Assembly: GCA_049366715.1 (NCBI GenBank)
Contig: JBMNCQ010000052.1
Span: forward strand, 62,001-126,000
Source: JBMNCQ01 sp049366715
Lineage (GTDB): Bacteria; Bacillota; Peptococcia; Peptococcales; BICA1-8
Length of the DNA stretch: 64,000 bases
Direction: 5' to 3'
Below the pieces are notes generated by a model that saw only the letters and a list, made by a program, of their open reading frames with translations, was not told the origin of the DNA and did not search any database. Below are positions 25,183 through 34,694 of this stretch, in pieces. Each line of letters opens with the position of its first letter. Positions within the stretch are counted from its first letter, which is position 1. The translations under genes and the position numbers were made by a program.

Positions 25183-26100
25183 TTAATTCCCCCCTTTAGC
25201 AGTTTTCTTTTCATCTTTATTATTTTTAGCTTTTGTTAAGGATTTAAAATTTCGTTTAAGCAGCTTAGTTATATTTATTCCCCCTAACAGACCGTTAGGC
25301 CGGAAAATCATCATAGCTACCAGAAGCGCACCGTATAACAGCATCCGGTATTCTGCCGAAAAACGCAGAAGTTCGGGGACAGACGTCAGGACTGTTGCTC
25401 CCAGGACTGTCCCGGGTATACTGCCCAACCCCCCTAAAACAACCATGTTTAAAATTTCTATGGATTTCATAAAGCCGAAATCACTGGGCTGGATTACCAT
25501 TATTTTATGAGCCCATAATGCCCCGCCTACACCGGCTAGAAAAGTGCCTAAAACAAACATTTTGATTTTATATGCCGTAGCATTAATTCCATAGCACTCA
25601 GCAGCTATTTCATCTTCTCTGATTGCCAGCAAAGATCTCCCAAAGCGGGAATTCTCTGCCCGATACATCAGGAAAATCGCTAAAATAACAATGAATAACG
25701 TCACTGTAAAAGTTGTTTTGGGAGGAATGCCGGCCAGACCCATGGCTCCACCCACAATAGGCATATTAAACAACAGTGATTTGACAATTTCCCCGAATCC
25801 TAGAGTAGCAATGGCTAAGTAGTCACCGGTAAGCCTTAAAGTGGGGTACCCGATGATTAACCCAAATAACCCGGCCACACATCCGCCGATTAAAAGGGCA
25901 AAAATAAAGGGTAGTCCTAAATTCATCGAAACCATAGCCGAAGAATAGGCCCCGATACTCATATACGCAGCATGACCCAGAGATAATTGTCCGGTAACAC
26001 CGGTGATAAGATTCAAGCCCAGGGCTAGAACAATGTATACCCCGACTGTTATGGCAATTGACTCAATGTATGGCGGTAATAAGCCATTTAGAAATGTCAT
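25183..26100 (-). CDS. livM: Branched-chain-type ABC transporter permease
   Basis: A 305-residue permease with about eight hydrophobic segments. LivM signatures include GVTGQLSLGHAAYMSIGAYS, LRLTGDYLAIATLGFGEIV and MVVLGGLGSIPGTVLGA. A lysine-rich C-terminal tail (about 25 residues) probably faces the cytosol. It pairs with LivH to form the membrane channel. Confidence 0.92.
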   Translation of the reverse strand: MTFLNGLLPPYIESIAITVGVYIVLALGLNLITGVTGQLSLGHAAYMSIGAYSSAMVSMNLGLPFIFALLIGGCVAGLFGLIIGYPTLRLTGDYLAIATLGFGEIVKSLLFNMPIVGGAMGLAGIPPKTTFTVTLFIVILAIFLMYRAENSRFGRSLLAIREDEIAAECYGINATAYKIKMFVLGTFLAGVGGALWAHKIMVIQPSDFGFMKSIEILNMVVLGGLGSIPGTVLGATVLTSVPELLRFSAEYRMLLYGALLVAMMIFRPNGLLGGINITKLLKRNFKSLTKAKNNKDEKKTAKGGN

Positions 26101-26111
26101 ATGCTAACCAC

Positions 26112-27008
26112 CTACACTTTCTTGAAGATTTCTTTTCCAAATAATCCCGTGGGCTTAATCAATAGTACCAGGATTAAAATACCGAATGCTATGGCATCGC
26201 GGTAGGAAGAAAGCCCGATTGCTACAGATAACATTTCAACGATTCCCAGGGTTATTCCGCCAAACATTGCCCCCGGAATACTTCCGATTCCACCCAGTAC
26301 GGCAGCAGTAAATGCTTTGAGACCAGGCAGTAAGCCCATATTATATTTGACCACACCAAAATAAATACCCACTAAAACTCCCCCCGCTGCCGCCAGGGCA
26401 GAACCGATAGCAAATGTATAGGATATGATCCGGTCAACATTTACCCCCATCAGGGCTGCCGTATCATAATCCTGAGAAGCAGCACGCATGCCTTTACCCA
26501 TCTTGGTTTTTTTGATAATGTATTGCAGACCGATCATTAATAAGGCCGAAACAACGATCATTAAGATCTGCAGATTCGTAATCTGGGCACCTGCAAATAG
26601 GTTATAGGCTTTTACTTCAAAAAGGATATCTTCGGTAGGCGGGAAAGATCTGGGTTTTACACCAAAAACCATATTTGCCAGACTGGATAAAAATATCGAT
26701 ACACCGATTGCGCTGATCAGAGCAGCCAGCCGTTTCGAACGCCTTAAAGGCCGGTAAGCTATTTTTTCAATAAAAATTGCCATAATCATACAAAAAAGCA
26801 TGGCACCTAAGAAAGCAATGATTATATGAACTTTAAAAACCGTCACCAATAACAGCCCTACGAAAGCACCTGTCATATAAATTTCGCCATGGGCAAAGTT
26901 TATTAGCATAATAATTCCATAAACCATAGTATAACCTAAGGCAATTAAGGCATAGGTAGATCCGAGGGCAATTCCGTTTATTAACTGCACAATAAAATTA
27001 CTGATCAT
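26112..27008 (-). CDS. livH: Branched-chain-type ABC transporter permease
   Basis: A 298-residue permease with about eight hydrophobic segments. It begins with the LivH hallmark LINGIALGSTYALIALGYTMVYGIIMLINFAHGE (given here only as a description of residues 9-42). The GLKAFTAAVLGGIGSIPGA block lies near the C-terminus. It is separated from livJ by an 81-bp gap holding a terminator-like hairpin, so livHMGF may be read through at a lower level than livJ. Confidence 0.92.
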   Translation of the reverse strand: MISNFIVQLINGIALGSTYALIALGYTMVYGIIMLINFAHGEIYMTGAFVGLLLVTVFKVHIIIAFLGAMLFCMIMAIFIEKIAYRPLRRSKRLAALISAIGVSIFLSSLANMVFGVKPRSFPPTEDILFEVKAYNLFAGAQITNLQILMIVVSALLMIGLQYIIKKTKMGKGMRAASQDYDTAALMGVNVDRIISYTFAIGSALAAAGGVLVGIYFGVVKYNMGLLPGLKAFTAAVLGGIGSIPGAMFGGITLGIVEMLSVAIGLSSYRDAIAFGILILVLLIKPTGLFGKEIFKKV

Positions 27009-27037
27009 CAGCTATTACCTCCTCTGAAAAATATCTT

Positions 27038-27071
27038 AAAAGGGTCTGGCCCATTGAGGGCAGACCCTTTT
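27038..27071 (-). terminator. Attenuator-type hairpin between livJ and livH
   Basis: AAAAGGGTCTG pairs with CAGACCCTTTT (11 bp), followed on the minus strand by AAGATATTTTT. Partial termination here would keep the binding protein in excess over the membrane components. Confidence 0.7.
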
Positions 27072-27089
27072 AAGGTCCTTAACTACCTC

Positions 27090-28289
27090 TTATTTAACCG
27101 GAACTTTCTTCAATAATGTCCAGCTTTGGTCTTTAACTTGTAAGAGATAAACAGGACTTTTGACCGGCTCACGATCAGAACCAAAAGTAGTATTACCGGA
27201 AACACCGGGATAATCCTTCGTCTCGGCTAAAGTATCTTTAAATACTTCAGGATCAGCACTATTTGCATTTTTAATTGCCTCTGCGATCAGCATTACGGCA
27301 TCATAACCCTGAGCATTGAAAAGGTCAGGCTCTTTATCATATTTAGCTTTAAAGGCATCAATGAATTTTCCTGTTTCTTCCGTGGGCTGTTCAGGGGAGA
27401 AACCTGCATAGGAAACACTGCCTTCAACAGCTTCGCCGCCTAATTCCCAGAAAGTCGCACTCTGTAAGCCGTCACCGCCGACCATGATAATATCGTTCAT
27501 ACCTTGCTTACGCACTTCTTTCATAATAAGTCCGCCCTCAGTATAGTAACCCGAGAAAACAATAACCTGGGCGCCGGAACTTTTGATATTTGATACTTGT
27601 CCGCTGAAATCAGTATCGCCATCCTGAATGCTTTCTTCGATAACAATTTCCCCGCCGTTATCAAGAATACCCTGTTTAAAGATTTCACTCAAACCTACAC
27701 TAAAATCGTTGTTTACGGAAGTAATCAGAGCTACTTTTGTCCAGCCTAATTCATTGATTAAATAGTCCATAGTAGTTGGTCCGCCAACGGAATCTAATAA
27801 AGTATTTCTGAAAATATAAGGTCCAATTTCAACTACTCCGGCTCCTGTAGCACCTGCAGAAATCTGTACGACATTATTCTGGTTGGCAATAGGTGCGGTA
27901 GCCTTGGTAACACCTGTAGTGGGATCACCTACGATAGCTGCAACTTTATCCTGAGTTACAAATTTTTGTACGATATTTGCTGCTTGAGCCTTATCATAAC
28001 GGTGGTCCTCAACAACTATTTCTATTTGGGCACCGCCAAGTAAGCCACCGGCATTATTCACATCTTCGGCAGCCATCTCCATGCCTTCCAAAGTGTTCTG
28101 TCCATAATATGCAGTGTCACCGGTTAAGTCACCTAAGAAGCCGATTTTCACTACTTCGGGAGCTTGTGCTTCTCCTTGCGGCTCTTCCTGAGCAGGTTCT
28201 TCTTTAGCACCGCCACCGCAACCGGCTAATGTTAATGATAAAATTAATAAGATTGAAAGTACCCAAAACGCTTTTTTAGATTTAATCAT
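27090..28289 (-). CDS. livJ: Branched-chain-type ABC transporter substrate-binding lipoprotein
   Basis: A 399-residue Leu/Ile/Val-binding-type solute receptor. The lipoprotein signal (hydrophobic LSILLILSLTLAGCGGG, lipobox LAGC) is followed by an acidic linker and the receptor fold beginning VVKIGFLGDLTGDTAYYGQN. The ligand may be branched-chain amino acids, proline or another amino acid; the binding residues do not settle this. It is the first gene of livJHMGF, 73 bp downstream of the sigma-54 activator in the same direction. Confidence 0.92.
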   Translation of the reverse strand: MIKSKKAFWVLSILLILSLTLAGCGGGAKEEPAQEEPQGEAQAPEVVKIGFLGDLTGDTAYYGQNTLEGMEMAAEDVNNAGGLLGGAQIEIVVEDHRYDKAQAANIVQKFVTQDKVAAIVGDPTTGVTKATAPIANQNNVVQISAGATGAGVVEIGPYIFRNTLLDSVGGPTTMDYLINELGWTKVALITSVNNDFSVGLSEIFKQGILDNGGEIVIEESIQDGDTDFSGQVSNIKSSGAQVIVFSGYYTEGGLIMKEVRKQGMNDIIMVGGDGLQSATFWELGGEAVEGSVSYAGFSPEQPTEETGKFIDAFKAKYDKEPDLFNAQGYDAVMLIAEAIKNANSADPEVFKDTLAETKDYPGVSGNTTFGSDREPVKSPVYLLQVKDQSWTLLKKVPVK

Positions 28290-28361
28290 TTTAAATTTAC
28301 CCCCTTATTTTTTTTTAGAAGTTTGGCAACAGTAAAAATCTTAAAAATTCAAAATGTAATT

Positions 28362-30086
28362 CTATCTCACCCCCCATTTGTCTTTCCTTTCAGCAACACC
28401 CAGTTTTTTCATTTTATAGTAGAGTGTACTGCGAGGAATGCCTAATATTTTTGCAGCTTTTGATTTATTTCCATCAGAGCCATCTAATGCCTGGAGTATA
28501 ACTTCTTTTTCCGCACGGTCTGTTACATCGATTAAAGTTGAGCCTTCATGGTGAATGGTTTTGTATTTTGTTAGTTTTAAACCAACAGGAAGATTATCCT
28601 CAGTCATTCTATTGTTTTCCGCCATAATAACCATCCGCTCGATCACATTGCGCAGTTCCCTGATATTCCCGGGCCAGGCGTAATTTAAAAAGATATTCAT
28701 TACCTCCGGTTCAATTTGCACTATGTTGCGATTATGAAGACTGCAAAATTCCCTGGTAAATAAATACACTAACTCCGGAATGTCTTCTTTGCGCTTTCTC
28801 AGCGGAGGAATCTCTACGGAAACAACATTCAATCGATAATAAAGGTCTTCCCGAAAAGTGCCTTCCTGAATCATGCTCTCCAAATTTCTATTTGTAGCAG
28901 CAATTACCCTGACATCAACTTTTATCGGCTCACTACCGCCCACTCTGTAAAAATGCTGATTCTGCAAAATTCTAAGCAGCTTGACCTGCATTTCCGGTTG
29001 CAGCTCCCCAATTTCATCCAGAAACACCGTACCGTTATGAGCCAGCTCAAAGGTTCCCGGTTTTCCTTTTTTATCAGCCCCGGTAAAAGCTCCCGGGTTA
29101 TAGCCAAAAAGTTCACTTTCAAATAACGTGGGAGGAACGGCAGCACAATTTATTACGATAAAAGGCTTGGTACGTCTGGAACTATAATTGTGGATGGATT
29201 CGGCAAACAGCTCTTTCCCTGTTCCGCTTTCGCCCCTGATCAACACCGCGGTACTTGTTGTCGCCACCCTTTTCGCCATCCCGATAACTTCCAGCAGTCT
29301 CTTACTATGCCCGTAAATCTTAGCGAAAGCATCCGCAGGACCGTTATATTTTTTAATTTCATTTTTCAAAATATCTACTTGTGAACTGGCTTTAGATAAT
29401 TCATTATGCAAATTCACCGTTTCTGTAATATCCCGTTCGGAACAAACACTCCCTAAAATAGTTTCTGCACTATAAATAATGGGACGGGCGTTAATCAGCA
29501 CATGATTTTCCGGGCGGGGCTGATGGTAAGCATCCCTTACTTCCTGTTTATTGATCACATTGGTAACCACCAGACTTGAAAAAAATTCGGCAATATTCTG
29601 CCCCATGATAAGTGTACAGGGAATTTGGTACAATTCCTCCGCCCTTCTATTCCAGCCAATTACATTATTTTCTTTATCAATCATCGTGATTGCTTCATGA
29701 ACAGTATCCATCAAAGTACTCATTTGACATTCCAGAAAATTAATTTCCTGCCAGAGAACCGGTAGTAAAGTGCCGGCTTCAATGATTCCAAGGGGTCTTT
29801 TGTTTTCTACTACCACGGCAGTTTTGTCCGTATTTGCCGTTATTACCTGCAATAACCGGGGTATAGGCATTTCCGCTTCTACCGAATAACCCCGGGCAGC
29901 TTTTCCTTTACGCACATCTTCAATTTTGCGGTATACTTTCCATTCTTGCTCCCCGCAAGGCACAAGAAAAGCTGCCAACCCTGTTTCCTTAATCTCTTCA
30001 TTTAGATTTTCTTCCAGATCAATTTGCAAAACAGGTTTGCGCATAATTTTTTTAATATCCATTATCCGGCTAGGGCCTGAAAACAT
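28362..30086 (-). CDS. Sigma-54-dependent transcriptional activator with PAS domain
   Basis: A 574-residue enhancer-binding protein. The N-terminal ~110 residues are unrecognised (possibly a degenerate sensory module). A PAS domain follows (about residues 120-240; TVHEAITMIDKENNVIGWNRRAEEL). The AAA+ domain has Walker A GESGTGKE, the sigma-54-contacting loop GAFTGA and sensor residues. The C-terminal Fis-type HTH is GNKSKAAKILGIPRSTLYYKM. It should sense an intermediate of the neighbouring catabolic pathway and open the -24/-12 promoter at 23423. A palindrome in its own 5' region suggests autoregulation. The ATG follows TTTGGAGGCGTAATT. Confidence 0.93.
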   Translation of the reverse strand: MFSGPSRIMDIKKIMRKPVLQIDLEENLNEEIKETGLAAFLVPCGEQEWKVYRKIEDVRKGKAARGYSVEAEMPIPRLLQVITANTDKTAVVVENKRPLGIIEAGTLLPVLWQEINFLECQMSTLMDTVHEAITMIDKENNVIGWNRRAEELYQIPCTLIMGQNIAEFFSSLVVTNVINKQEVRDAYHQPRPENHVLINARPIIYSAETILGSVCSERDITETVNLHNELSKASSQVDILKNEIKKYNGPADAFAKIYGHSKRLLEVIGMAKRVATTSTAVLIRGESGTGKELFAESIHNYSSRRTKPFIVINCAAVPPTLFESELFGYNPGAFTGADKKGKPGTFELAHNGTVFLDEIGELQPEMQVKLLRILQNQHFYRVGGSEPIKVDVRVIAATNRNLESMIQEGTFREDLYYRLNVVSVEIPPLRKRKEDIPELVYLFTREFCSLHNRNIVQIEPEVMNIFLNYAWPGNIRELRNVIERMVIMAENNRMTEDNLPVGLKLTKYKTIHHEGSTLIDVTDRAEKEVILQALDGSDGNKSKAAKILGIPRSTLYYKMKKLGVAERKDKWGVR

Positions 30087-30132
30087 AATTACGCCTCCAA
30101 AGGTCGTTTTCTTTATCTATTTTTTAGTCATG

Positions 30133-30148
30133 TGTCGAAAATTCGACT
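30133..30148 (-). promoter_or_regulatory. Candidate activator binding site in front of its own gene
   Basis: TGTCGAAAATTCGACT contains a perfect 6-bp inverted repeat (GTCGAA/TTCGAC) and is preceded by TCATG on the plus strand, like the site at 23500-23515. It lies 47 bp upstream of the activator start codon. Confidence 0.5.
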
Positions 30149-30159
30149 ATTTGGGGTGT

Positions 30160-30192
30160 AAAAAAACGCTCACTAAAGGAACTTAGTGAGCG
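30160..30192 (-). terminator. Intrinsic terminator upstream of the activator gene
   Basis: A 10-bp stem (CGCTCACTAA/TTAGTGAGCG) is followed on the minus strand by TTTTTTTACACC. It ends upstream transcription before the activator's own regulatory site. The 330 bp between it and the ArsR-type gene (30193-30520) are AT-rich and show no gene. Confidence 0.75.
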
Positions 30193-30520
30193 CCGTTGCT
30201 CGTCATAAGTATTTATTACTCACTTATATGTTTTTATCTTGTTGTATAACACTTTAAACTATTTTTGTCCAATTTTCAATAGTTTTTCAATAAGAATACT
30301 GAATACAATATATAACAGTTTCAGATAACGCTTGTGAATTATATAACACATTTGACTGAATATTCACTACTATCTTCATATTTCAGGGCAAGTTTTACCT
30401 GCATGTTAAAATCACGTATTTTCCCGTACCATATTATAAAGATCTGCCGGATTGTCCTCATTTTCACTAACAACTTGTCCAAATACTTCTGTTGTTCGGC
30501 CTGGAGGGAAAAGCGGTAGG

Positions 30521-30880
30521 CTAAATATGCCTGATATGTTCTACTCCTTGCTCCAAAATTCTAAAAATGTGTTCATCATCCAAAGAATAGTAGACATTCT
30601 TTCCTTCTTTACGATGTTTTACCAGCCGCAAATTTCTCAGCACCCTCAACTGATGGGAAATAGCAGACTGAGACATTTCCAGAATTACAGATATGTCACA
30701 AACACACATTTCCGCTTGTTTCAAGCAATGCAGAATTTTAAGCCGGGTAGGATCGCCAAAAGCTTTAAAAATAGCAGATAAGTTCTGCACAGCCTCTTCT
30801 TCTAGCAGATCCTGTTTTACCCTTTGGACCAGTTCTTCATGAATACAGGTAATCTCACACAAAATATCCTTTTCTTCCAC
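30521..30880 (-). CDS. CadC/SmtB-like ArsR-family metal-responsive repressor
   Basis: A 119-residue ArsR/SmtB repressor. The GTG at 30880 has GAGGTGCGAATA upstream; a GTG three codons earlier overlaps that site. It carries both metal sites known in CadC. The thiolate set is two N-terminal cysteines (CEITC, residues 8 and 12) plus MCVCD in the recognition region. The C-terminal alpha-5 site is D-x-H-x10-H-x2-H (DEHIFRILEQGVEHIRH), matched exactly. This predicts repression released by Cd/Pb/Zn-type ions. The likely target is the CadA-type ATPase gene (32316), whose upstream region holds an ArsR-type palindrome. Confidence 0.9.
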   Translation of the reverse strand: MEEKDILCEITCIHEELVQRVKQDLLEEEAVQNLSAIFKAFGDPTRLKILHCLKQAEMCVCDISVILEMSQSAISHQLRVLRNLRLVKHRKEGKNVYYSLDDEHIFRILEQGVEHIRHI

Positions 30881-30945
30881 TATTCGCACCTCTTTTGCAG
30901 ATACAAGCCTATTTTTATTTATTTTATTATAAGATAGCGTTCAAT

Positions 30946-31152
30946 TCAAATTCTAATTACCAGGTAATCGCCGCTTTGCATTTGCACAACGTCTGCTTTC
31001 ATTGCTTTGGCAACATCCTGAGTCAATATTTTGGCCTCTTCTTCATTTTCTGCCAATAGGGATAACTGTTTACCACCTAATATCCGCTTAGAATTTAAAG
31101 TCACCAGGGCGATGATTTCATAATTAGGTTTACTCGATCCTTCCCTGCCCAC
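30946..31152 (-). CDS. Small partner of the YIEGIA protein (capping-complex-type subunit)
   Basis: A 68-residue protein starting at a GTG with GGGGAGGGAATAGTT upstream. It lies 2 bp downstream of the YIEGIA-family gene, so the two are coupled. The pattern (IIALVTLNSKRILGGKQLSLLAENEEEA) resembles a small family annotated as a capping-complex subunit for YIEGIA; that is recall of a family name and no mechanism is implied. Confidence 0.6.
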   Translation of the reverse strand: MGREGSSKPNYEIIALVTLNSKRILGGKQLSLLAENEEEAKILTQDVAKAMKADVVQMQSGDYLVIRI

Positions 31153-31154
31153 AA

Positions 31155-32063
31155 CTATTCCCTCCCCACCAGATTTGTCTTCATTAAGGCCTGACTTTTC
31201 TTAACACTTTCCAAGAGGGGGGTTTTCCGGACCGCTGTGATCATCCTCTCCAGATCCGGCACTAACGGAACCAGCGCAATTATTCCTCTGCCCTCTTGAT
31301 AGTCTTTGCGGGTAAAATGATAGCGTTTAACACCTACGGACCGGGCCGCCTCAAATAAAATAGCCTGTCTTAACCCATAATTATCCAAAGTAATCCGGAA
31401 GTGTTCTTCATTAGGATAAATTACTACTGCTAAACCTTCTTCCGCAAATAGCTTACGGGCATTTTCCGTTCCTAACTGATCCGAGACATAAATGCCGTCA
31501 ACATATAATTCGGACCCCTTGACTTCAACCTTGCCGGCCTTAACTTGAGCGATATCACCAACTGTTTTCCCTTTGGAAAACCTCTGTAAAATAAAAAAAC
31601 TCACCAGACCCACGCTAACCCCGCTGCCGACATTTATCCAAACAGCCTCATTATTTATTAATTGTATGGTCAGCGCCGTAAGGAAGGAAACGGTTAAGGC
31701 AAGATAATTACGGGCTTCAAAGGTTTTGGCAATACCGTCAATATAAGCTGCCCCCCGGTATGCGAACTCTGTCTGCTCTAAGTTTTCCAGACTACTGGCC
31801 TCCATCTTCCGCACGTCCCTAAATTGCTGGATGGCTAAAGATAAGAAAGTAACGGCAACGAAATTTTTCGTCATTAAAGCCGGAATAGCAACTGCCCCTA
31901 ATGCTGCCGCTATAAAACCGGTAACTAAATGAATAAGATATCCGTTAGGAAAAGTCGGATATTGCCGGTAATCTTCCTTGAGGGTTAGAATACGGGCTAA
32001 TGTTCCCATGATTATTCCTGTAACAATCAACACAATATACTCCGTTGAAATGATGTCGTTCAT
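31155..32063 (-). CDS. YIEGIA-family membrane protein
   Basis: A 302-residue protein with an N-terminal membrane region of about four segments and a soluble C-terminus. The diagnostic motif appears as YIDGIAKTFEARNYLAL (about residues 113-129). The family occurs in spore-forming Firmicutes and has no assigned function. The ATG at 32063 follows GCGGAGGTCAAA. It is in tandem with its small partner and lies between the CadC-like regulator and the CadA-type ATPase, both on the same strand. Confidence 0.8.
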   Translation of the reverse strand: MNDIISTEYIVLIVTGIIMGTLARILTLKEDYRQYPTFPNGYLIHLVTGFIAAALGAVAIPALMTKNFVAVTFLSLAIQQFRDVRKMEASSLENLEQTEFAYRGAAYIDGIAKTFEARNYLALTVSFLTALTIQLINNEAVWINVGSGVSVGLVSFFILQRFSKGKTVGDIAQVKAGKVEVKGSELYVDGIYVSDQLGTENARKLFAEEGLAVVIYPNEEHFRITLDNYGLRQAILFEAARSVGVKRYHFTRKDYQEGRGIIALVPLVPDLERMITAVRKTPLLESVKKSQALMKTNLVGRE

Positions 32064-32116
32064 TTTGACCTCCGCAATCATTCCTTTATCTTATTTTTTC
32101 TTAAAACCGTTTTTGT

Positions 32117-32144
32117 ATACAAAAAAACTGGCCGGGCCAGTTTT
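32117..32144. terminator. Terminator downstream of the CadA-type ATPase
   Basis: AAAACTGGC/GCCAGTTTT forms a 9-bp stem with a 3-nt loop, followed on the minus strand by a T run (32121-32127). It ends transcription 172 bp past the ATPase stop. The gap in between holds no visible gene. Confidence 0.8.
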
Positions 32145-32315
32145 ACGTACAATCAAAGAGAAGACCGGCAACCGGGAAATACCGTGACCTCCGTTGCCTG
32201 CCGGGCTGCCCCGGAAAGCAGCCCTTGAGTTTAGGTCAATACTTTGCCGCGCAGATGCCCCATCTCCTAAAGATCAGTCTTTTTCAAAAACTCTTCGTAC
32301 CGCCTCTAAAAAAGC

Positions 32316-34667
32316 TTACTGCCTGTTATGCAAAACCCGCATGGCATTTAAAACTGCCAGGAGGGCTACCCCTACATCGGCAAACACGGCTTCCCACATC
32401 GTAGCCATACCAAGAGCGCCCAGCAGAAGCACAAATCCTTTCACACTTAAAGCGATGCCGATATTCTGCCAGACGATCCCTTTTGTCCTCCGGGCTATTT
32501 TGACCGCATCCGCCAATTTACTAGGTTCATCAGTCATTATCACTACATCAGCCGCTTCAATGGCAGCATCAGAACCTACCCCGCCCATAGCTACGCCTAT
32601 ATCAGCCCTTGCTAGTACAGGGGCATCATTTATTCCGTCACCGATAAAAACCAGTTTCTCCCGGCGGCCTTGCTTCTGCAGCAATTGTTCCAAGATCTCT
32701 ACTTTGTTGTCGGGCAGTAACTGGGTATACACCTCATCTAAACCCAGCTCGGAAGCTGCCTGCTCACCGGCCTTCCTGCTGTCGCCGGTTAACAAAATGA
32801 ATTTTTTAATGCCCAGCCGGCGCAGATTTGTGACAGCCTGACGGGCATCTTCCCGGAGTTCGTCGGAAATCAGAATATTCCCGGCATATTTTTTATCTAC
32901 CGCTACGTGCACAACCGTACCGGCCTGCTCATTAACCTGAACGGCTATCCCCTCTGCCTCCATTAATTTCAAATTTCCGGCAATAATTTCTTGACCCCGG
33001 GCTTTTACTTTTACCCCGAAACCTGCAATTTCTTCATACGTTTCTACCAATTCTGAATTAATATCTTGGGCATGAGCCTGCAAAATTGACCGGGCAATAG
33101 GATGGCTGGAGTGAACTTCTGCTAAGGCAGCATACTCCAATAACTCTTCCGTGGTAAATTTATGAAAAGGTCTCACGGCTGTCACTTTGAAAGAACCTTT
33201 CGTCAGCGTACCGGTCTTATCAAAGACAACGGTGCTAACATAATTAAGGGCTTCCAGATAATTCCCGCCTTTAATCAGGACACCCCGCTTAGAGGCCCCG
33301 CCTATTCCTCCGAAAAACCCCAACGGAATAGATACTACTAAAGCACAAGGGCAGGATATTACCAAGAAGATCAAAGCCCGGTAAGCCCATTGGGAAAAGG
33401 CTGCTTCCGGAATAATTAACGGCGGGACAAATGCCAGGGCGGCCGCTGCATAAACGACTGCCGGCGTATAGTATCCGGCAAATTTTGTGATGAAGTTTTC
33501 CGTTTGTGATTTTCTGCTGCCGGCGTTTTCTACCAATTCGATGATTTTATTAACGGTAGAGTCTCCGAATCCCTTTGTCACCTCGATTTTAATCAAGCCC
33601 GTTTGGTTGATAGAACCGCTTAATATTGCATCACCTGCCGCAACCCTCCGCGGTACCGATTCACCTGTCAGAGCGGCGGTATTGAGCAGCGTTGTACCTT
33701 CAATCACCCTGCCGTCCAAAGGTACTTTCTCCCCGGGTTTTACTATGATCATATCTCCTATTTTCACATCCTCCGGAGCCACTTCCTCTTCCTTACCGTT
33801 ACGCAATAAATTTGCATAGTCGGGTTTTATATCCATTAAGGCTTTGATCGATTGTCTTGACCTATTTACCGCAATATTTTGCAGACTTTCTCCAATCTGG
33901 TAAAAAAGCATAACTGCAACACCCTCGGGAAATTCACCGATGAGAAAGGCGCCGATAGTGGCTATCATCATTAGAAAATTCTCATCAAAGACTTGTCCCT
34001 GCCGAATGTTCCGGTAGGCAGCTAATAAAACCCCGCCTCCAATCAATAAATAACTGCTCAGAAATAATCCCAGCTCTACGGGAAAAGCTAATTCCGCTAT
34101 TAACGCCGCCGCCAAAAAAGCTGAACCTACTCCTAATCTCAGCAAGGTCCTGGGGGGCAATAATCCTTCCTTTTCCGGATTAGCTCCGGAACCTGATTTT
34201 TTCTTAACTTCTTCTGAAATCTTTATTTCAGGTTCGATCTCATTGATTATTTTTGTAATCTCTCCCAGCACTTCCGCATATTTAATACCGGCTTCTAATT
34301 CAAATCTTAATTTTCTGCCTATATAATCAACAGAAACATTTTTAAGGCCCTGCAGATTTTGGAGCTTTGCTTCGATTTTACCGGCACAATGGGCGCAGCT
34401 TAACCCCAACAGCAGCAAGGATTTGTGACGATCGTTACGCCTTTGGGGCTCCGTGACAATAACATGGGCTTCAATGTCGGTGATAATGCTGCTAATCTCT
34501 GGCAGCAATTGTTCAGGATTGCTATGAGGTTCCAATTCAAGCATTAAGGAACCTGTCGCAAAATTTATTTTTCCGGATCTGACCCCGTCTACTTTCTTTA
34601 TTTTTTCTTCCATCTTTTGCGCACAGTTAGCGCAGCCAAGACCTTCCAGCAATAATTCCTTTTGCAT
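32316..34667 (-). CDS. cadA: Heavy-metal P1B-type ATPase (Cd/Zn/Pb exporter, CadA/ZntA class)
   Basis: A 783-residue metal-exporting ATPase. It has two N-terminal HMA metal-binding domains (GCANC at about residue 11 and SCAHC at about residue 90) and a long linker of about 60 residues. The membrane metal site CPCALV is followed by SIPLGFFG, and TGES, DKTGTLTKG, SHPIA and GDGINDAPVLARADIG motifs are present. The CPC(x)4SxP arrangement indicates the zinc/cadmium/lead class (PIB-2). The ATG follows AGGTGATCAATT. An ArsR-type operator lies 28 bp upstream, and a CadC-like repressor is encoded 1.4 kb downstream. Confidence 0.93.
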   Translation of the reverse strand: MQKELLLEGLGCANCAQKMEEKIKKVDGVRSGKINFATGSLMLELEPHSNPEQLLPEISSIITDIEAHVIVTEPQRRNDRHKSLLLLGLSCAHCAGKIEAKLQNLQGLKNVSVDYIGRKLRFELEAGIKYAEVLGEITKIINEIEPEIKISEEVKKKSGSGANPEKEGLLPPRTLLRLGVGSAFLAAALIAELAFPVELGLFLSSYLLIGGGVLLAAYRNIRQGQVFDENFLMMIATIGAFLIGEFPEGVAVMLFYQIGESLQNIAVNRSRQSIKALMDIKPDYANLLRNGKEEEVAPEDVKIGDMIIVKPGEKVPLDGRVIEGTTLLNTAALTGESVPRRVAAGDAILSGSINQTGLIKIEVTKGFGDSTVNKIIELVENAGSRKSQTENFITKFAGYYTPAVVYAAAALAFVPPLIIPEAAFSQWAYRALIFLVISCPCALVVSIPLGFFGGIGGASKRGVLIKGGNYLEALNYVSTVVFDKTGTLTKGSFKVTAVRPFHKFTTEELLEYAALAEVHSSHPIARSILQAHAQDINSELVETYEEIAGFGVKVKARGQEIIAGNLKLMEAEGIAVQVNEQAGTVVHVAVDKKYAGNILISDELREDARQAVTNLRRLGIKKFILLTGDSRKAGEQAASELGLDEVYTQLLPDNKVEILEQLLQKQGRREKLVFIGDGINDAPVLARADIGVAMGGVGSDAAIEAADVVIMTDEPSKLADAVKIARRTKGIVWQNIGIALSVKGFVLLLGALGMATMWEAVFADVGVALLAVLNAMRVLHNRQ

Positions 34668-34694
34668 AATTGATCACCTATCCCGGATAATATA

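Noticed and set aside
28290..28361. Sigma-54 promoter before livJ
   Set aside because: A GGCAAC-like word is present, but no -24/-12 pair with correct spacing on the minus strand.
30334..30781. Two plus-strand frames upstream of and opposite the ArsR-type gene
   Set aside because: One is AT-rich intergenic sequence; the other is antisense to the well-supported CadC-like regulator.
32194..32841. Plus-strand open frame of 215 codons over the 3' end of cadA
   Set aside because: Antisense to conserved P-type ATPase motifs; composition is that of a shadow frame.
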